Source: UMGS1601 sp900553335
GTDB lineage: Bacteria; Bacillota; Clostridia; Oscillospirales; Ruminococcaceae
Reading direction: 5' to 3'
Assembly: GCA_937920725.1 (NCBI GenBank)
Contig: CALEUW010000020.1
Location: 1-22,951 of the forward strand
Length of the DNA: 22,951 nucleotides
Positions 22,082-22,951 of this stretch are shown here, in pieces. Position 1 is the stretch's first letter, and each line of letters starts with the position of its first letter. The notes below the pieces were generated by a model, which saw only the letters and a list, made by a program, of their open reading frames with translations, ran no database searches and had not been told where the DNA came from. The position numbers and the translations under genes were made by a program.

Positions 22082-22145
22082 TATATTGTATAACAACTAA
22101 CGTCTATTTTTATGACTAAAATCAGAATCAGGGGAGGAAATTGTA

Positions 22146-22550
22146 TTGAATATCGCACTAATCGCTCACGACTCGAAAAAAGAACTAATGATACAATTTT
22201 GTATCGCCTACTGTGGAATCTTAAGCAGACAGAATTTGTGTGCTACAGGAACTACCGGCAAACAGGTAAGCGAAGCCACAGGTCTTAATATTCAAAAATA
22301 CCTCGGAGGGTCGCAAGGCGGCGCTCAGCAAATCGCCTCAAGAATCGCCTGCAACGAAATTGATCTCCTGATATTTTTCAGAGATCCTATAACGCCTAAG
22401 CCTCATGAGCCTAATGACATGAATCTTCTAAGACTCTGCGACGTACACAATATTCCCGTTGCGACAAATGTAGCAACTGCAGAAGCGCTTATTCATGCGC
22501 TTGACAGGGGCGACCTTGATTGGAGAGAAATCGTCAATCCGACAAGATAA
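22146..22550 (+). CDS. mgsA: Methylglyoxal synthase family protein with altered active-site residues
   Basis: 134 residues from a TTG at 22146 that has GGGGAGG eight bases upstream. The fold is clearly MgsA: MNIALIAHDSKKELM (His8, Asp9), ATGTTGKQVSEATGLNIQ with the phosphate-binding Thr/Gly, DLLIFFRDPITPKPHEP and CDVHNIPVATNVATAEALI. The family reaction turns dihydroxyacetone phosphate into methylglyoxal and phosphate. Two key acids are changed: the catalytic Asp71 of E. coli (GGDQQ) is Ala60 here (GGAQQ), and Asp101 (PHDPD) is Asn90 (PHEPN), although an Asp follows directly. Asp80 (FFRDP) and His87 are kept. It may be slow, use another base, or be a non-enzymatic relative such as the MGS-like domains that bind ligands in other proteins. 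Single-gene unit between two terminators. Confidence 0.85.
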   Translation: MNIALIAHDSKKELMIQFCIAYCGILSRQNLCATGTTGKQVSEATGLNIQKYLGGSQGGAQQIASRIACNEIDLLIFFRDPITPKPHEPNDMNLLRLCDVHNIPVATNVATAEALIHALDRGDLDWREIVNPTR

Positions 22551-22602
22551 TGAGCATATATTTTATAATTAAACTGACGATAATTTATTGATAGAGAAGA
22601 AT

Positions 22603-22643
22603 AATCCACAGAGAATTTTTGGTTCTCTGTGGATTTTGTTTTT
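22603..22643 (+). terminator. Intrinsic terminator after mgsA homologue
   Basis: Perfect 13-base stem, AATCCACAGAGAA at 22603-22615 with its complement at 22623-22635, a seven-base loop and the tail TTGTTTTT. Confidence 0.9.
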
Positions 22644-22728
22644 ACCACTCTTTTTTCTTGCTGTTTGTAATTGTTCCAAAATATATACCCCAAATTTGTA
22701 CTGATATCAACAGTAAAGCTTTTTGTTA

Positions 22729-22744
22729 TGATATAATAGTATCA
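22729..22744 (+). promoter_or_regulatory. Extended -10 promoter overlapped by a palindrome, possible operator
   Basis: TGATATAAT (22729-22737) is an extended -10 with a perfect TATAAT at 22732-22737; no good -35 is visible. It lies within the palindrome TGATA-N6-TATCA (22729-22744), a plausible operator for the following XRE-type regulator. Confidence 0.45.
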
Positions 22745-22791
22745 ATAATTTAAAATGAACTCGATGCTGTCAATAAAAAGGGGATGATCAC

Positions 22792-22951
22792 ATGCGATAA
22801 AAAAACTAAGGGAACAGAAAAACGAAAGTCAGCAAGGCTTGCCATGCTTCTGAACGTTTATCAGACAATGATCAGTCGTTATGAAAAAGGACTGGCTTAT
22901 CCTGATATAGATATCCTCATTGCAATTGCTAAACACTATAATGTTTCTGTT
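22792..22951 (+). pseudogene. XRE-family HTH regulator, apparently frameshifted and cut by the window edge
   Basis: The translation carries a classic XRE helix-turn-helix, but in pieces. An ATG at 22792 (AGGGG about eight bases upstream) reads only Met-Arg-stop. One frame over, 22797-22835 encodes IKKLREQKNESQQ, the usual first helix. The frame shifts again at 22836-22837, and LAMLLNVYQTMISRYEKG then LAYPDIDILIAIAKHYNVSV run to the edge from 22838. Inserting one base near 22797 and one near 22836 would restore a normal start and domain. A different ATG at 22784 is open all the way in the last frame, but its first 18 residues are unlike helix 1. Either the gene is broken, or sequence errors are present, or it starts unusually. 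What it controls is unknown. Confidence 0.6.

Overview
The window looks like chromosomal DNA of an anaerobic, spore-forming low-GC Firmicute, most likely a gut-type clostridium of the Oscillospiraceae/Ruminococcaceae. The reasons are a complete gerA-type spore germination operon, AT-rich intergenic DNA with sigma-A-type promoters, strong AGGAGG ribosome sites, some TTG/GTG starts, the YloU-YloV pair and a TPP-riboswitch-controlled ThiT transporter. No phage, transposase, integrase, CRISPR array, rRNA or tRNA was seen. This placement is inference from gene content, not from a search.

Layout. 1-1632 (minus): an FtsX/MacB-type ABC permease cut by the window edge, preceded by a secreted 146-residue protein of unknown function with its own promoter. 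1869-3190 (plus): a two-gene half-size chromate (CHR) transporter pair. 3249-5560 (plus): fucO (lactaldehyde / 1,2-propanediol oxidoreductase), a strong terminator, then an unrecognised lipoprotein. 5649-10104 (minus): an operon hisS - small two-helix membrane protein - aspS - zinc-ribbon membrane protein, driven by a near-perfect consensus promoter. 10105-10462: about 360 bases without a large gene, holding a compact unit that looks like a type I toxin mRNA (promoter, sequestered ribosome site, tiny hydrophobic ORF, long hairpin). 10463-15551 (minus): yloU - yloV(fakA-like) - purB - small membrane protein - metY, tightly packed or overlapping. 15571-19229 (minus): gerA-gerB-gerC germinant receptor genes. 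19408-20471 (plus): a divergent DUF421-DUF4363 pair. 20468-20998 (minus): nrdR. 21082-21938 (plus): promoter, TPP riboswitch, terminator, thiT. 22053-22643 (plus): an mgsA homologue. 22721-22951 (plus): an XRE-family regulator that appears frameshifted and runs off the window.

Working together: the germination genes and the DUF421/DUF4363 pair suggest a spore-membrane neighbourhood. Translation (hisS, aspS), purine (purB), methionine (metY) and fatty-acid activation (yloV) genes are housekeeping. fucO and mgsA could be two steps of a methylglyoxal to 1,2-propanediol route, but they are far apart and the MgsA homologue lacks two acidic residues known to matter in the E. coli enzyme.

The most interesting points are the altered active site of the MgsA homologue, the toxin-like small RNA/peptide unit at 10197-10440, the secreted protein with its permease at the left edge, and the unrecognised membrane proteins embedded in two housekeeping operons. 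I did not find convincing evidence of a wholly new multi-gene system.
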